From: Hypomyces perniciosus
Lineage: Eukaryota; Ascomycota; Sordariomycetes; Hypocreales; Hypocreaceae
Direction: 5' to 3'
NCBI GenBank assembly: GCA_008477525.1
Contig: SPDT01000003.1
Location: 1,302,001 to 1,366,000, forward strand
Length of the DNA stretch: 64,000 nt
Position 1 is the first letter of the stretch. Every line of letters starts with the position of its first letter. Of the stretch, positions 34,401-46,475 are shown in pieces. Made by a program: the position numbers and the translations under genes. Below the pieces are notes generated by a model. It was not told the origin of the DNA. It worked only from the letters and a program-made list of their open reading frames with translations, and did not search any database.

Positions 34401-36298
34401 GGCAACACAATTCCCAACCTGAAGGTTGATGATTCTAGCTGCAATTTCTACTGCCAAGGCGATATTAATCAGGTTTGTGGTGGAAATGGAGTTGGAGCTT
34501 ACATTTCGCTCTTCGCCGATATTTTGCAGTGGGATGGAAACTACACCGGTAACCCCCCAACCTCTGGGCCTCCGGTCTCAGGACCTATTGTCAACCCTGG
34601 CGTCCATGGATACACTAGCATTGGATGCTATACCGAGGGCACCAACACCAGAGCTCTTCCCAACTATGAGGCTACCGCTAAGAAGACGGTCACCCAATGT
34701 GTGGACGCATGCAAGACTGGCGATTTCACCTACGCTGGTATTGAGTACGGCGGAGAGGTAACATCCCATGAATATCCAAATGCCAGTGTCAGATTTGCTA
34801 ATGATGGTTTAGTGCTGGTGTGGAAACGAGTTTGGAAATGGCGCTGTCCCTGCTCCCGACAAGGACTGCGGCATGGCATGTAATGGTGAGTGGTCCTCTC
34901 TGACACTGAATGCATGTGAACAACTGCTGATGGCATACAGACAATTCCACCGAGTTCTGTGGTGGTCCTAACCGTCTCAATGTTTATAAACTGGATCTTG
35001 CGGCCACGACTTCCGCACCGCCAAGCACATCTACATCCCCAGTCACCAGTGAAACCATCACGATCAGCACGACATCTGACAGGGCGGCATCCACTAGCAC
35101 GACATCTGACAGCACGACATCCGCCAGCCCGACGCCTACGGGACCCGTTATCAACCCCGGACTGGCCGGCTATGGCAGCATCGGATGTTATGCCGAGCCT
35201 GCTAATGCACGAGCTCTCCCCTACTATGTCCCTACGAATAGCAAGACGGTTGAACAATGTCTGCATTCATGCAAAGCGGTCAACTATCCTTACGCGGGTC
35301 TTGAGTATGGTGGAGAGTGTTGGTGTGGCAATCAGCTCAATGAGGGTTCCAACCCTGCCCCCAACAAGGACTGCAACATGCCTTGTAACAACAATGCGAC
35401 TGAATACTGTGGCGGGTCTAATCGTCTCAATGTTTACAAACTCGTCGGAACTTCCCCGACCACTACTGTCGATCCAACATCCGCCAGCACAACGTCAGCC
35501 AGCGCAACGTCAGCCAGCCCAACCCCGACCGGGCCTGTTGTCAAGAGCACAGTTGGAAACTACTTGTTCCAGGGATGTTGGGAGGAACCTCCTAATGATC
35601 GAGCAATTATTGACACGATGTATGCTGATGATGCCATGTCGCTCGAGTCATGTGCCAACTTCTGCAATGGCTACACATACTTCGGTACCGAATATGGACG
35701 GGAGTGCTACTGCGGTAATGTCTTGAAGGAAGGAAGCAAGAAGGCCGACAACCAGAACGACTGTTCATTCCCGTGCGCAGGCGATAGCACTGAATTATGT
35801 GGTGCCGCTCTCAGACTTGAGTTGTACAAGCTGAACCCCAATGCCACGGCAACTGGAAACGGCTTGCTTGCGGGGCCAACAGTTACAATGTCAGGAATTC
35901 AGACCCCCTCTACTACGTTGTCGGCCTCCGCTACACCTACTGGACCCATCATTTACCAGGGCAACAAGAACTTTACTTACTACGGCTGTCTCGAGGAACC
36001 ATCAGGAGGTAGATTGATGGATAACCAAATCTACAACAATGGCACGGACATGACGCCCCAGGTGTGCTTGTTGCACTGCAACGAGTTCAAGTATGCTGGT
36101 GTTGAGTATGGACGAGAGTGTTGGTGCGGTGATCACCTCGTCCTCGATGGTTGGCCAGGTGCAACACCAGGAAAGAACGTCACGGACTCAGAGTGTGACA
36201 TGGTGTGCCCAGGTAATTCCACAGAGTACTGCGGCGCTGGCAACAGACTACAGTTGTATGTCCAGAAGCAGCCTTCACCGACACGATTGTTGCTGTAA
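31439..36298 (+). CDS. Large secreted protein: beta-propeller-like region, Ig-like (ASH/HYDIN) repeats and five WSC domains
   Basis: Exons 31439-31548, 31604-34757, 34813-34885 and 34941-36298 join in phase to give 1564 aa. A signal peptide (MALGALLLAALVGLANGLAS) leads. Residues about 30-500 form a PQQ-like or beta-propeller region (VYVATTQNNVYKLDAKTGAI, GGVWMSGGGLASDD, SIWYATGNGY). Ig-like segments follow, of the ASH/HYDIN kind (PVDFGNVNRNKSSESQPVTC, LSPNTVTFQGVV). Five WSC domains come next, each with GC[FYWL].., a C-x3-C pair, Y.G.EYGGECWCG-type motif and .E.CGG or CGA. They are joined by Ser/Thr-rich linkers. WSC domains bind glycans. A wall-associated or secreted carbohydrate-binding protein is likely, and any catalytic role of the propeller is unknown. 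No GPI signal is evident at the C terminus. Confidence 0.87.
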
Positions 36299-37683
36299 AT
36301 TATGAGAGAAGAGGATGAAATGCAAATACAGCAAAGACTTATTTTAATGTGTTAGTATTGTTATTTATTATTATTCATGAGGAGGACTCGTGCTCGGCGT
36401 TCTTTGAGGATGGAGCAACTTTTGGATAGAGGAGAAAAGGATATCCTAGATTGAGTACCTGGACGGTGTACATAGACCTACAATCGGCTTCTACAAAGAA
36501 TTTTCTTTGGCTTTCGACTGAATCCGTTGCCTATATATTGTGCTGCTGACATACCTAGACATTGACGCAGGTGTTGAACCTTTGAGCAGGACGACCACTT
36601 TGCCTGAGAGGACGCTGGCTGTGGCGTGACTGGCTTTCATCAATGTGGCTTCCAAGGGTTGCTCCGGGGTATCGAGGAACAAAACAATGCCAGTTGCATC
36701 ACTCAAAACCGCTCTACCTTTTTAATGACTTCAGTTATGGTGTTTTGCAACTGAACTTGTGGCTTTCACATGGACTCCTGCAACAGGTGCTCACTAATAT
36801 ACCATATGACACCGTGATGGGTGGCGGATAATACCACCATGTCTACCTAGTTCACATTGGCGACATTCTCAAGACAATGGCCTCGTTCATGCTCTCAAAT
36901 CACTATGGTTCCCTTTCAGTATAATCTAACGTTCAATCCATTTCTGACAGATTGCCATAATGTGCTTCGAAACGGACGTTGCATCGAGGCTGTATCTTTA
37001 GTAGCAAGTGACTCATTGCGGTGCTTTGTTCGTGCAATGAGAGGGCCTGTAATCCGAGGAAAGGCGCGCAAAATCGGACGAGACAATGCAATGCATAAGT
37101 GCGTTATCTCCGGGATCTCGCTTAGGATCTACTCGGCAGGTTAACTATATAAGGCGTGCATAAGTTATAACCTGTAACTTGCATTAATGCATAACTATAT
37201 CTCGACTTTAATCTAGTATTATAAATACTATTACGGAGTATTTTATTCATATATGTGCCCGCCTGTCTAGCACACAGGCGAGAGCCTTACAGTCAGTTGG
37301 CCCGGTTTACATAGTCAACCTGCCGAGTACTCGTATTGCGTATTCTCTGCTCGGCCATTTTATTTGATCCATAGAGTGAAATGACGCCACCGTCGCAATG
37401 CAAGCGGGTTTTTTAGTGTTGGGGAATGGCCTGGCATATGATATGATCGTTAACCGACCCCCACCAGATAGGAACATGTGGTTCCACTATAAGATGATGG
37501 AGATCGGGACTTCGGACCCCCAACAAGCCGGAAGAGCTTCGATGACTAGGTATTACCATAGGCCAATACCAGGCGTTGTGTAGGTAATCCGCCCTACCGG
37601 TCTTGGGGAGCTCCAGGCTCCAAGACTGCTGATCGTTCGAGTCACAACATTGCTGGACTTGCTTGCCAGTTCACACAGGCACA
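36299..37683. other. Intergenic, no supported gene
   Basis: Short frames (for example 71 codons on the minus strand at 36706-36491) show no known domain. A TACGGAGTA word occurs near 37231. The right end is the bioB promoter. Confidence 0.45.
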
Positions 37684-38969
37684 ATGAGAGCCCCTATGGC
37701 AGTCAGACTTGGGGCATTGCGGCCCTCTGGGCTGTTTGTCTACTCATCAAGGCGAATCGGCGTCTTTCAACCGGCCATCTCACGATTGAATGTGAATCGA
37801 GCAAACAGCACAGCAGCTGAAGCTCCGATCGACTTTGGAGCCACGCCACCCCCTCCTCCTCTTCCGCAGAGCTCATCACCACCTATTGACAAGAAGAAAG
37901 TCCTGGCCGATGCTGTGGCTGCAACAACGCCCAGACAGGACTGGACAAGAGAAGAAATTGCTGCTATTTATTACCAGCCTCTGCTAGAATTGGCCTACCA
38001 AGCCGTAAGCCTAATCTTCAGAGTGATTTCTAAGGAGTGTGAAGCACCACTAACCCACTCCAGAGCACCGTCCACCGTCGATTCCACAGCCCGGGCGAAG
38101 TCCAACTATGCACCCTTATGAACATCAAAACCGGCGGCTGCTCCGAAGACTGTTCCTACTGCTCGCAATCCTCCCGCCACCAAAAGGACACGGGCCTAAT
38201 ACCCAAGAAAGTCGAAAGTGTTGAGGCTGTCCTGGCTGCAGCGCAAAAGGCCCGCGATAATGGAAGCACGCGGTTCTGCATGGGTGCCGCGTGGCGCGAC
38301 ATGCGCGGACGCAAGACCAGTCTCAAGAACATCACTGAGATGGTTAAGGGTGTCAAGGGCATGGGAATGGAGGTGTGTGTGACGCTGGGCATGATTGATG
38401 CTGAGCAGGCGAGGCAGCTGAAAGAGGCGGGACTAACAGCGTATAACCACAACGTGGACACGAGCCGCGAGTTTTATCCTTCGGTTATTTCGACGAGGAC
38501 ATATGATGAACGTCTAGCAACGCTGGGTCATGTTCGTGATGCGGGCATCAATGTCTGCTCGGGTGGCATTCTCGGTTTGGGAGAGTCATCGGAGGATCGC
38601 ATCGGGCTTTTGCACACGGTATCCACGCTGCCCTCGCACCCAGAGAGTTTCCCCGTGAATGCCCTTGTGCCAATCAAAGGCACGCCGCTCGGTGATCGAG
38701 AGCCTATTGCGTTTACAAGCATGTTGCGCACGATTGCTACGGCGAGGCTGCTCATGCCTGCGACGATTATTCGCATCGCGGCGGGGAGGAAGACCATGTC
38801 CGAGGAGAAGCAGGCATTGTGCTTCATGGCGGGCGCGAATGCGATTTTCACGGGCGAGAAGATGCTGACGACGGATTGCAATAATTGGGATGAGGATGGT
38901 GCTATGTTTGGACGATGGGGGCTGGAGCCCATGAAGAGTTTTGACAAGAAACCGGTTGAGGCAAGCTAA
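37684..38969 (+). CDS. bioB: Biotin synthase (BioB), mitochondrial
   Basis: Radical-SAM enzyme that inserts sulfur into dethiobiotin, the last step of biotin synthesis. Exons 37684-38004 and 38064-38969 join in phase (YQA then STVHRRF), giving 408 aa. The N-terminal ~60 residues are Arg/Ser-rich and fit a mitochondrial presequence. The 4Fe-4S/SAM motif CSEDCSYCSQ is complete. FCMGAAWR, the YNHNVDTS segment with Asn/Asp near the substrate, CSGGILGLGE, NALVPIKGTP and the RIAAGR arginine that holds the 2Fe-2S cluster are all present. It lies tail to tail with bioF, 54 bp apart, within a full biotin cluster. Intact. Confidence 0.96.
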
Positions 38970-39023
38970 TACTTTCCGAAGCCGTCAATAGAAATAGACA
39001 GAGAATTAAAATAAAATGTCTAT

Positions 39024-40434
39024 TCAGAGTCTACTCTTTTCCATCTCTGTCCCTTGGCTTCTATTCGGTCGGGCTTCTCTATCTTCTAATGTCTTTTGTT
39101 CTTCCAACTGCAAACAAACCCATTCTTCTACCGCTTTGCAAAGTCCCTCGACTTCTTCAATTGTATTTCCTGCGTGTAGGCATAGCCTTACTCTGTCCAT
39201 GCCTGCTGGTACAGTGGGCGCGACGATGGGACGAACTATGAAGCCCTTGCTCTGACAATGCTGAGCTAGACTCCGCGCTTTCACTGTGAAGAGTGGTATA
39301 ATTGGTGATTCTGGGGGTTCTGTGTTTACCCGGAAGACCTTGGACGGTGGATTCTGACGAGCAATTAGATGGAGAAGGAGGTCGTGACTGTGCTGGATCA
39401 AGGCTTGGAGCTTTTGGAGCAAAGGCTCTGCATGCCCGTTTATGAGAAAGTCGTAGGTGGTTTGTATGCTTGCGAGAGCAGGAAACCCCATCGCCGTGGT
39501 GTAAATGAAGCTTCGGGCGTAATTGATGAGATAGCTTCGAGTCGTCGGCGAGCATAGAACAATCGCTGCTCTGGTGTCAACGTCTATCCATGAATGTTAG
39601 AAAAAAGACGAAGAACTCACCCCCTGAGCAACCCATTGCTTTTCCAAATGTATGCACCCGGGCCCAGATGCGGTCTTCAAGCCTCAATTGACAAACCAAG
39701 CCTCTTCCATGCTCGCCAAATATCCCAGTAGAGTGTGCCTCATCAACAATGATGTATCCGTTTCCCAGAGGAAGTCGTGCTTCAACACACTCCACAATCT
39801 CCTTGAGCGGTGCAACATCGCCGTCCATGCTGTACACCCCCTCAACGGCAACAAAGACATTCTTCTTGCCCAAGCAAATATCCTCATCCTCCGTTAAACT
39901 CCTTAGCACAGCATCAAGACTCTTGTTCTTGGTCTTCACTGTAGCATCGTGGGCATCGTTCTTTACACAATTATGCGCAAATGGTACCCTCCGCGCCGCT
40001 CGACTTATCTTGATCCCATCGTGCACACTCGCATGTATCAACTCATCATAAACCACCACATCCCCCCGTTGCGGCCCACAGCCAAACACTCCCGTATTGG
40101 CTTCAAATCCCGAATTAAACAGCAGGCCTGCCTGCGCGCGATGAAACGCAGCAATTCCTTGCTCCAGTGCTTCTGCAGCGGCTGAGTTCCCATCTAGAAG
40201 CCGAGACCCTCCAGACCCGAGGGAAAACCCCGGCCCCTCCGGGGAGTGAGGGGATTGCAGGAGGTGGAGATATGCGCGCTTGATGTCGGGATTAGAGGAG
40301 AGTGAGAGGTATCCGTTAGAGGAAAAGTCAACAGCATTGGCTGCTGGGATAGTGAGGCGCCGAAGACGGCCTTGGGACTCACGCCGGGAGAGAAGCGAGG
40401 AGAGGACGTCATCTAGATTGTTCGTTTGCGGCAT
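39024..40434 (-). CDS. bioF: 8-amino-7-oxononanoate (KAPA) synthase, BioF
   Basis: PLP enzyme joining pimeloyl-CoA (or pimeloyl-ACP) and alanine to KAPA, the first dedicated ring-building step of biotin synthesis. Exons 39621-40434 and 39024-39568 join in phase (GCSGG then AAIVLCS), giving 452 aa. Visible motifs are DFSSNGYLSLS, GSGGSRLLDGN, the LLFNSGFEANTG turn, DELIHASVHDGI, the PLP-binding Asp/His in IIVDEAHSTG, and HTFGKAMGCSGG with the Schiff-base Lys. The start ATG at 40434 is chosen because the longer frame opens only with a non-ATG codon. It shares a 530-bp divergent promoter with bioDA. Confidence 0.94.
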
Positions 40435-40964
40435 CGTTTCGGGGGTCAATTGAGCGTTTCAATCAAGTCATTTGCTTATTGTTTTACACAGAGTATGTTC
40501 AAAGAGTCATACAATGGGTGAACAAATCGGTCTGTATCGGCTGAAGTTCAATTACATGTGGAAAGAGTAGAATGACACATGCAAGGGCGTTTAATGGCTT
40601 GCAATGGCTTGCAATAGCTTGCATAATGCGTTGGCCTATCGTAAATATGTGTGCCGCTTGTTATCAATCTTTCTGATGATTCCATGTCGTAATCCAACGG
40701 CTCTAACGGAGACGCTATTTCGCATGTCCTCGGCCGCCGAAACGCTTGGGCTTAATTTCCGTCTTGTTGACTCGTTGAGAGCTGCTCCTCATCTCCGCTT
40801 TGCTTACTGGCGTCAATCCCAACAAACTAGTCGCCGGACCAGCGGCTGTCTGTCATCGTTGCCTCGTCTGACATATGACATAGGGCATGTGTTGACTCTT
40901 TCAGCAGTAAGGGCCCAGAAATGACGGTAGCGGAAGAATACACTCTCTTTATTGCGTGGGCATC
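40435..40964. promoter_or_regulatory. Divergent promoter between bioF and bioDA with tandem 10-bp repeat
   Basis: The 530-bp spacer feeds bioF leftward and bioDA rightward. At about 40592-40625 it carries three and a half tandem copies of AATGGCTTGC (the last with A for G). A shared regulator of both genes would be a natural reading, but no known factor site is recognised. Confidence 0.45.
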
Positions 40965-43664
40965 ATGAAATCACCGTTGGCGTCGCTGCTTTGGCGGTCG
41001 CTACGGGTGTATCAAGTATTTGGAGCCAATACCGAAGTAGGGAAGACGGTTTTCACCACTGTCTTGTGCAAATCGGCGAGAAAAAATTGGAAAGATGAGG
41101 CTGTGACGTTTTTGAAGCCCGTGTCGACGGGTCCGGAGCGTGAAGCTGATGATCGGTGTAAGAATGCCCCCGATTGATGGCCCGTCCGTCACCCTTACTA
41201 TCGTGTTCTTCATCCCTAGTGTGCCCGAGGAATACTATTTTAATTAACTAGATCTCTAGATGAATGATGCTTCCCCCTCAATACCTCTTGATATCAGACC
41301 TGACGAATGCCGGATTGTAGCCATGTGCGGCAGTTCGCCCCAGATGTGTCATACAAGACTCTGTTTCAGTACGGTTTGCCAGTCAGTCCTCATCTCGCTG
41401 CCCAAATTTCCGGCACGGTAAGCTCTCCTTCATCCCATTACCGAGGTCCTCACTCTGATCCTCGACGTACAAGCCAATTCCCTCAAACGAATCCCTGCTG
41501 AGCCAATGTCGGGACTTTGCAACTCAATGCGCCAATCGAGCAAAAGGATGGCTCTTCCTCGAAACTGCCGGCGGAGTTCATTCCCCAGGGCCATCTGGCA
41601 CTACTCAGGCCGATATGTATATCCCGCTGCGTGCACCGGTCGTTTTGATAGGAGATTCTCGCCTCGGTGGGATTTCTCAGACAATTTCCGCCTTTGAGTC
41701 GCTTCGAATCCGGGGATATGATGTTGAATCGGTACTGCTTTTCAAGGATGAGAAGTATCAGAACTTTTCATATTTATCAGAATACTTTGGGGAACACCAC
41801 GGCATTCCTGTTGCTGGTGTAGTCGAGCCGCCAGAAAGGAACTCAAATTCTTTGATAGACGCCGCGGCCATGGCGCAATACTATGAGCAGCGCTCTCTCG
41901 AGCCCGACACCATCGACATTCTCTCGCACCTAAACCGTCGCCATGAAGAACGCATCTCATCTCTCGAATCGATGGCCACGAAAGCCCATCGGACCATTTG
42001 GTACCCTTTCACACAGCAGAAGCTTGTCGAGCCGGAAGATATCATGGTCATTGACTCTGCGCACGGGGATTATTTCCAGACCTTAAGCCCAGCTAACCAC
42101 AGCACACCAACATCAAACGATCTTCTGCGAGCATCATTCGACGGATCAGCATCATGGTGGACACAAGGCCTCGGGCACTCCAACCCGAAACTCACACTTG
42201 CAGCTGCCTATGCCGCCGGTCGGTACGGACACGTTATGTTCGCCAGCGCTATTCACGAGCCCGCCATGACCCTAGCTGAGACACTCCTCCAGGGCATGCA
42301 GAACCCACGCCTCTCTCGAGTATTCTACTCAGACAACGGAAGTACTGGTGTTGAGGTCGCACTGAAGATGGGTCTCCGCGCCGCAAAGGTACGATACGGA
42401 TGGGACGTAGATGAGAAGCTCGGCGTTTTGGGCCTCAAGGGTGGATACCATGGGGATACAATTGGCGCCATGGACTGCTCTGAGCCATGTGGATTCAACG
42501 AAAAGGTCGAGTGGTATGAGGGCAAAGGCTTTTGGTTCGACTATCCGACTGTTATGTGTGTTGATGGTACATGGCAGGTAAGCGTGCCAAAAGATTTGAG
42601 GGAAGAGCTTGGCAGCGACAGCGCCTTTGGCTCTTTGCAAGAGGTCTTTGACGTTGAAGGAAGGGAGCAAAGGAGTGAGCATATCGGCTATGAGCGGTTC
42701 GTTACCAAGACTTTGGAACAGCTTCAGAAGCAGGGCCACCGATTTGGTTCGCTCATTCTTGAGCCTGTCGTGCTTGGTGCTGGCGGCATGGCCTTGGTGT
42801 AAGCTAACTACTTTTGTCTCTGTTTATTTCCATACTAATTATACTCTCAGGGATCCCCTATTTCAGCGAACTTTGATCAATGTCGTTCGGCGCTCGCCTC
42901 ATCTATTCAGCAAACCCAATACCACCCCTTCGTCTTCCAAAGACAGCCCGAACAATTGGACCGGGCTTCCCATCATCTTTGACGAAGTCTTCACCGGATT
43001 ATACCGCCTCGGAAGATTCTCATCATCGTCCTTCCTTGGCACCCACGCCGATATATCTGTGCATGCGAAACTCCTTACGGGCGGACTTGTTCCCCTATGC
43101 GCGACATTGGCATCGGAAAGCATCTTCGATGTGTTCAGCAGTCAGGATAAGACAGATGCGCTCTTGCATGGTCATAGCTACACAGCTCATCCTGTGGGAT
43201 GCCAAGTCGCCCTCGAATCTGTGAAGGAGATGCAAAAGATGGAGCAATCTGGAGCTTGGAACTGGGCCAAATCGCAAGGATGGGTCAACCCAGTAGACTC
43301 TGCCACAGACAAAAGCAAAGAAAGTGGAAAGGCACAAGATTTAACAAACGAAATTTGGTCTGTTTGGCCACAAAGCCTCGTTGAGGACTTGTCAAAGAAA
43401 AAAAAGCGTGTGTCAGGCGTTTGGGCGCTTGGCAGTGTACTCGCTATACACATGAAGGACACGGCTGGCGCGGGCTACTTTAGCAATGCTGCCCAAAGTC
43501 TCCGGGATAGCCTTATGGAGGGGGATGCTTCGGGCTCCAATGGACTTTGGAATGTTCATTGCAGAGTTCTTGGAAACGTGCTGTACGTCATGGCGGGACA
43601 GAGAACAACGGGAGATAGTATCGACCAGATAGCCTCATTGATACGTCGGAGCCTGCAACTATAG
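40965..43664 (+). CDS. bioDA: Bifunctional dethiobiotin synthetase / DAPA aminotransferase (BioD-BioA fusion)
   Basis: Exons 40965-41155, 41321-41417, 41474-42798 and 42851-43664 join in phase to give 808 aa. The N-terminal ~230 residues are dethiobiotin synthetase: P-loop FGANTEVGKT, FLKPVSTG, ETAGGVHSPGPSGTTQ and PVVLIGDSRLGGI. The rest is a class III aminotransferase converting KAPA to DAPA with S-adenosylmethionine: IWYPFTQQKL, WWTQGLGHSNP, YSDNGSTGVEVALKMG, LKGGYHGDTIGAM, IIFDEVFTGLYRLG and the LLTGGLVPLCATLAS segment with its Schiff-base Lys. The fused order D-A is as in the Aspergillus bioDA (biA). One donor is GTGTAAG rather than GTAAG. Fungal BioDA is usually mitochondrial, and the short basic leader here (MKSPLASLLWRSLRVYQVF) would allow that. 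Confidence 0.95.
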
Positions 43665-44880
43665 CGTATAGTTCACAAAAGAAGAGTTTAAGCAATAAAT
43701 TTTGCACAGATGCAATAGCCCGTTCACTACATGAGGGCTTGCGTGACTGCCGCCCATCATGCCTATTCTCACATTTACCACAATGCGAGACCCAAGGTTA
43801 CGTGAATGAGTGAATACAAACCCGGTGACTTAAGTACACATAAATACGTTAATGGGGTCACGAGTTCTACCTCATTAAGAGTCGGTCATTAATGATGTTG
43901 CTTATAAGGATATCTCCAATATTATCCCTGGTTTTAGTTTGACCTGTCATTAATGGGCCACCAACAGTCTAAAGTCGGGTCCTTGCAGCTATGGCCGTGA
44001 ATTACAAAACAACAATAGTTCAATTCACTTCATCCTCGCTTATTGAATAACTCCTCAGACATTCAACTACCTAGCTATAAAACACTCCTCCTCCTCCTCC
44101 TCCTCTTCCCTCGGTTGCTTCCAACTCTTTATCACTGTTCCTCTTTACAGACTACCGCCTATCTGTTCCTACAACTTCTAGCCCACTACTTTGCGAGAAA
44201 CAGCTCAATGCCATAGAATATGGCAATACAGAGGGTGTGGTCGTGCTATTACCTACCCTCGTTGTAAACCCAGTCAATACAATCCATCAAACATATGCGA
44301 AGCATCAGAACCCTTTCGCCTGCCTCGACACTCTTCTGTGGTACACAACAAAAACTCCATGAGAGAGATTTAGGTCATATACAAAGCAGAACCAATTTTG
44401 CTAGGCTCCAGATGTGAGTGGCAGTCTATGAGCTCGAGCGAACGGCCGCCCCAGTTGCCTTGATGTGTCCCTGATGTGCTCCTCGTCTCTAACTCTCATT
44501 CACAGGCACCGAAACGTTAATCCCAACCACGTATCAGATCGGAGGTGAGGCGAAGGGTACTCAAATTTATCACCAATACTGCATGCGCAACCGAGGCGCC
44601 TGTCACCGACTATGGAAATCTACAACATCTCCAATCACATATCATACAATCACAAACTCGATCAAACATTCTCAGTTTACCGACATGTGGAAACACAATA
44701 AATATAGACCACTAAAACGAGGGAATGAACAAGAGGGCTAAATAGAAACGCTCAACCAAAAACCCAGCATCACCCTTGGTCATGTTACACCTAAATTCTC
44801 GACCAATGCAGATCAAGAAAATCCAGGACTAAGTTGCTGGGAGTGAGGTGAACCTCTACGAACTCTCCCATTGGGATATA
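43665..44880. other. Intergenic with (CTC)n tract, no supported gene
   Basis: The tract CTCCTCCTC... spans about 44084-44106 and is followed by a pyrimidine-rich, leader-like stretch to 44190. A short Cys-containing frame at 44191-44373 has no known domain. CATTAATG words recur at 43850-43955. Confidence 0.4.
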
Positions 44881-45814
44881 ATGAAGGCAGCCGATCGAGC
44901 CAGCGGGGGCGAAATCGCTGCAAACGAATTACCGCAGCTTACGGAAAATATCCTTCTTCGCAATGGAAATGCGGCCATGGAAATGTTGCAACGGCTCGAG
45001 GCAGGCCAAACGATATGAATATGAATACCCGACTACAACAGCTGGAGAAGCGCGTCGTGTCAATTAATAACCACCTACAAGAATTCCGAAACGATTATGG
45101 TTTCAATAACAAGCTCACTAAAACAAGGTATGTTTTCATTTTAATAGAGTATAATTGCCGATTATGAATTTGCGACTAACAGGCAGCATAACGACAGATT
45201 TCGGACTCGAAATGCTGGTCTCTGGAAGGAAAAGTCGAGATATCACATTCCTCCATCTTTAAAGGAGTAGGGAATGAATGCCATTGGCACACAACTATCA
45301 CAGCAGTCATCACAAGGGCGACCCCGAGGGTGGCTAACTTGTTTTCGGCATGTTGCAACTTGGCCTGTTTGGTAGGGTTGTCTGGATGTATGCCAAAGCA
45401 GAGCTATACTAACATGATATAGAGAGGTGGTGTCAAGTTCTGCGATTAAAATGCTCCAGATTGAGGATCGAATCAAAACAACAGGACAGATTTACAGCCT
45501 ACCGGCGACAACAGTCATCGCCGTCGTCGTGGTCATTAGCATCGGGAGGGTCAATCTCTCAATCAGCAAAAGATCCCCTAGCATTTTTACACATTGCAAT
45601 GACGGGTAACAAAATATTCCCAGTACATGGTGTGCCAGCCGGGATGGAACGGGACATCATGGGGGTTTTGGCGGGAACAAGAGAGAATGAACCCAGACAA
45701 TTCAGGAATCCAACAACAACTGCACAAACAGAGCAGACGACTGCTGGAGGCAGTATTAGCACAAACCCTGTAGATGTCTTGACACAAACAAACCGCACCA
45801 GCCAATCGATATAG
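44881..45814 (+). CDS. Hypothetical coiled-coil protein, spliced, possibly frameshifted
   Basis: A first piece (ATG 44881, MKAADRASGGEIAANELPQL..., ending MEMLQRLEAGQ) runs into a stop at about 45017. One frame over, MNMNTRLQQLEKRVVSINNH continues the coiled coil to a donor at 45128, so a one-base shift near 45010 is suspected. Intron 45128-45182 (GTATGT...GACTAACAG) joins to RQHNDRFRTRNAGLWKEK in phase. A second intron ends ATACTAACATGATATAG at 45422, and the last exon reads to 45814 (KDPLAFLHIAMTGNKIFPVHG). The layout (short coiled coil, then a TG..I..P segment) resembles a widespread fungal family of unknown function. The donor of intron 2 is unresolved. Confidence 0.4.
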
Positions 45815-46475
45815 ATCCCCTACCCCGCGTGCCATTGCCGGTCCTCTTCCCGGCCCCGTGGGGAGAATAATGCGGAGAGACGCAAAGAGCGGAGCTGATG
45901 TGGAGGGACAGCCCTTGGTCAGGCTTGGCAAGTCGGACAGCTGAAGACAAAGGAGGGCGGACTAGCAGTAGAGGATAAAATACCGTTGACTTTGGATTGC
46001 CGAAATCTCGTGCCGGACTTGTGGCCCAGTTCTTCGGCATACACGGAGGGGGCTTTGGGGCCCCTCTCTTCTTGGATCCACAGACCCATGTTGATGGTCC
46101 GTTGACGTATGAGCGGGCTTCTATTTCGCATTCTTCAGCCCTTTCTAGCCAGCAGCCTGTTTCATGGCTAAAGAGGCCACGAGGCGCCACTGAATACGGG
46201 GCCACAATAACCGGCAGATTACATCGTTTGCGGGGTAAGAAGAGACAGAATAAATATAGATCAGTTCGTGCAAGTGAAACGGCAGGTTTGTTCATGAACC
46301 AGGTCTCGGCCCATTCCCCTTTCTGTCGTTTGACGACCTCCATGGGCTGTCATTGTGCTGATGAGAATCGCCAGCTGAAGCAGTGTCCCCTCAAACGCCG
46401 ACGGACGCCCTATTCTAGACTTCTACAGCGTGAGCAATATTGACGCATAGGAAGAGCCGGGTTGACATCACTGCC
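45815..46475. other. Promoter region of the CYP53 gene; long frame judged spurious
   Basis: GC-richer than other spacers. Long frames on both strands overlap here without domains. The stretch likely holds the 5' region of the P450 gene. Confidence 0.4.

Noticed and set aside
34730..35266. 178-codon minus-strand frame opposite the WSC gene
   Set aside because: It is an Arg/Cys-rich shadow of Ser/Thr-rich linkers, crosses two introns and has no independent evidence.
45756..46343. 195-codon minus-strand frame upstream of the CYP53 gene
   Set aside because: It overlaps frames on the other strand, has no recognisable domain and lies in the probable promoter.
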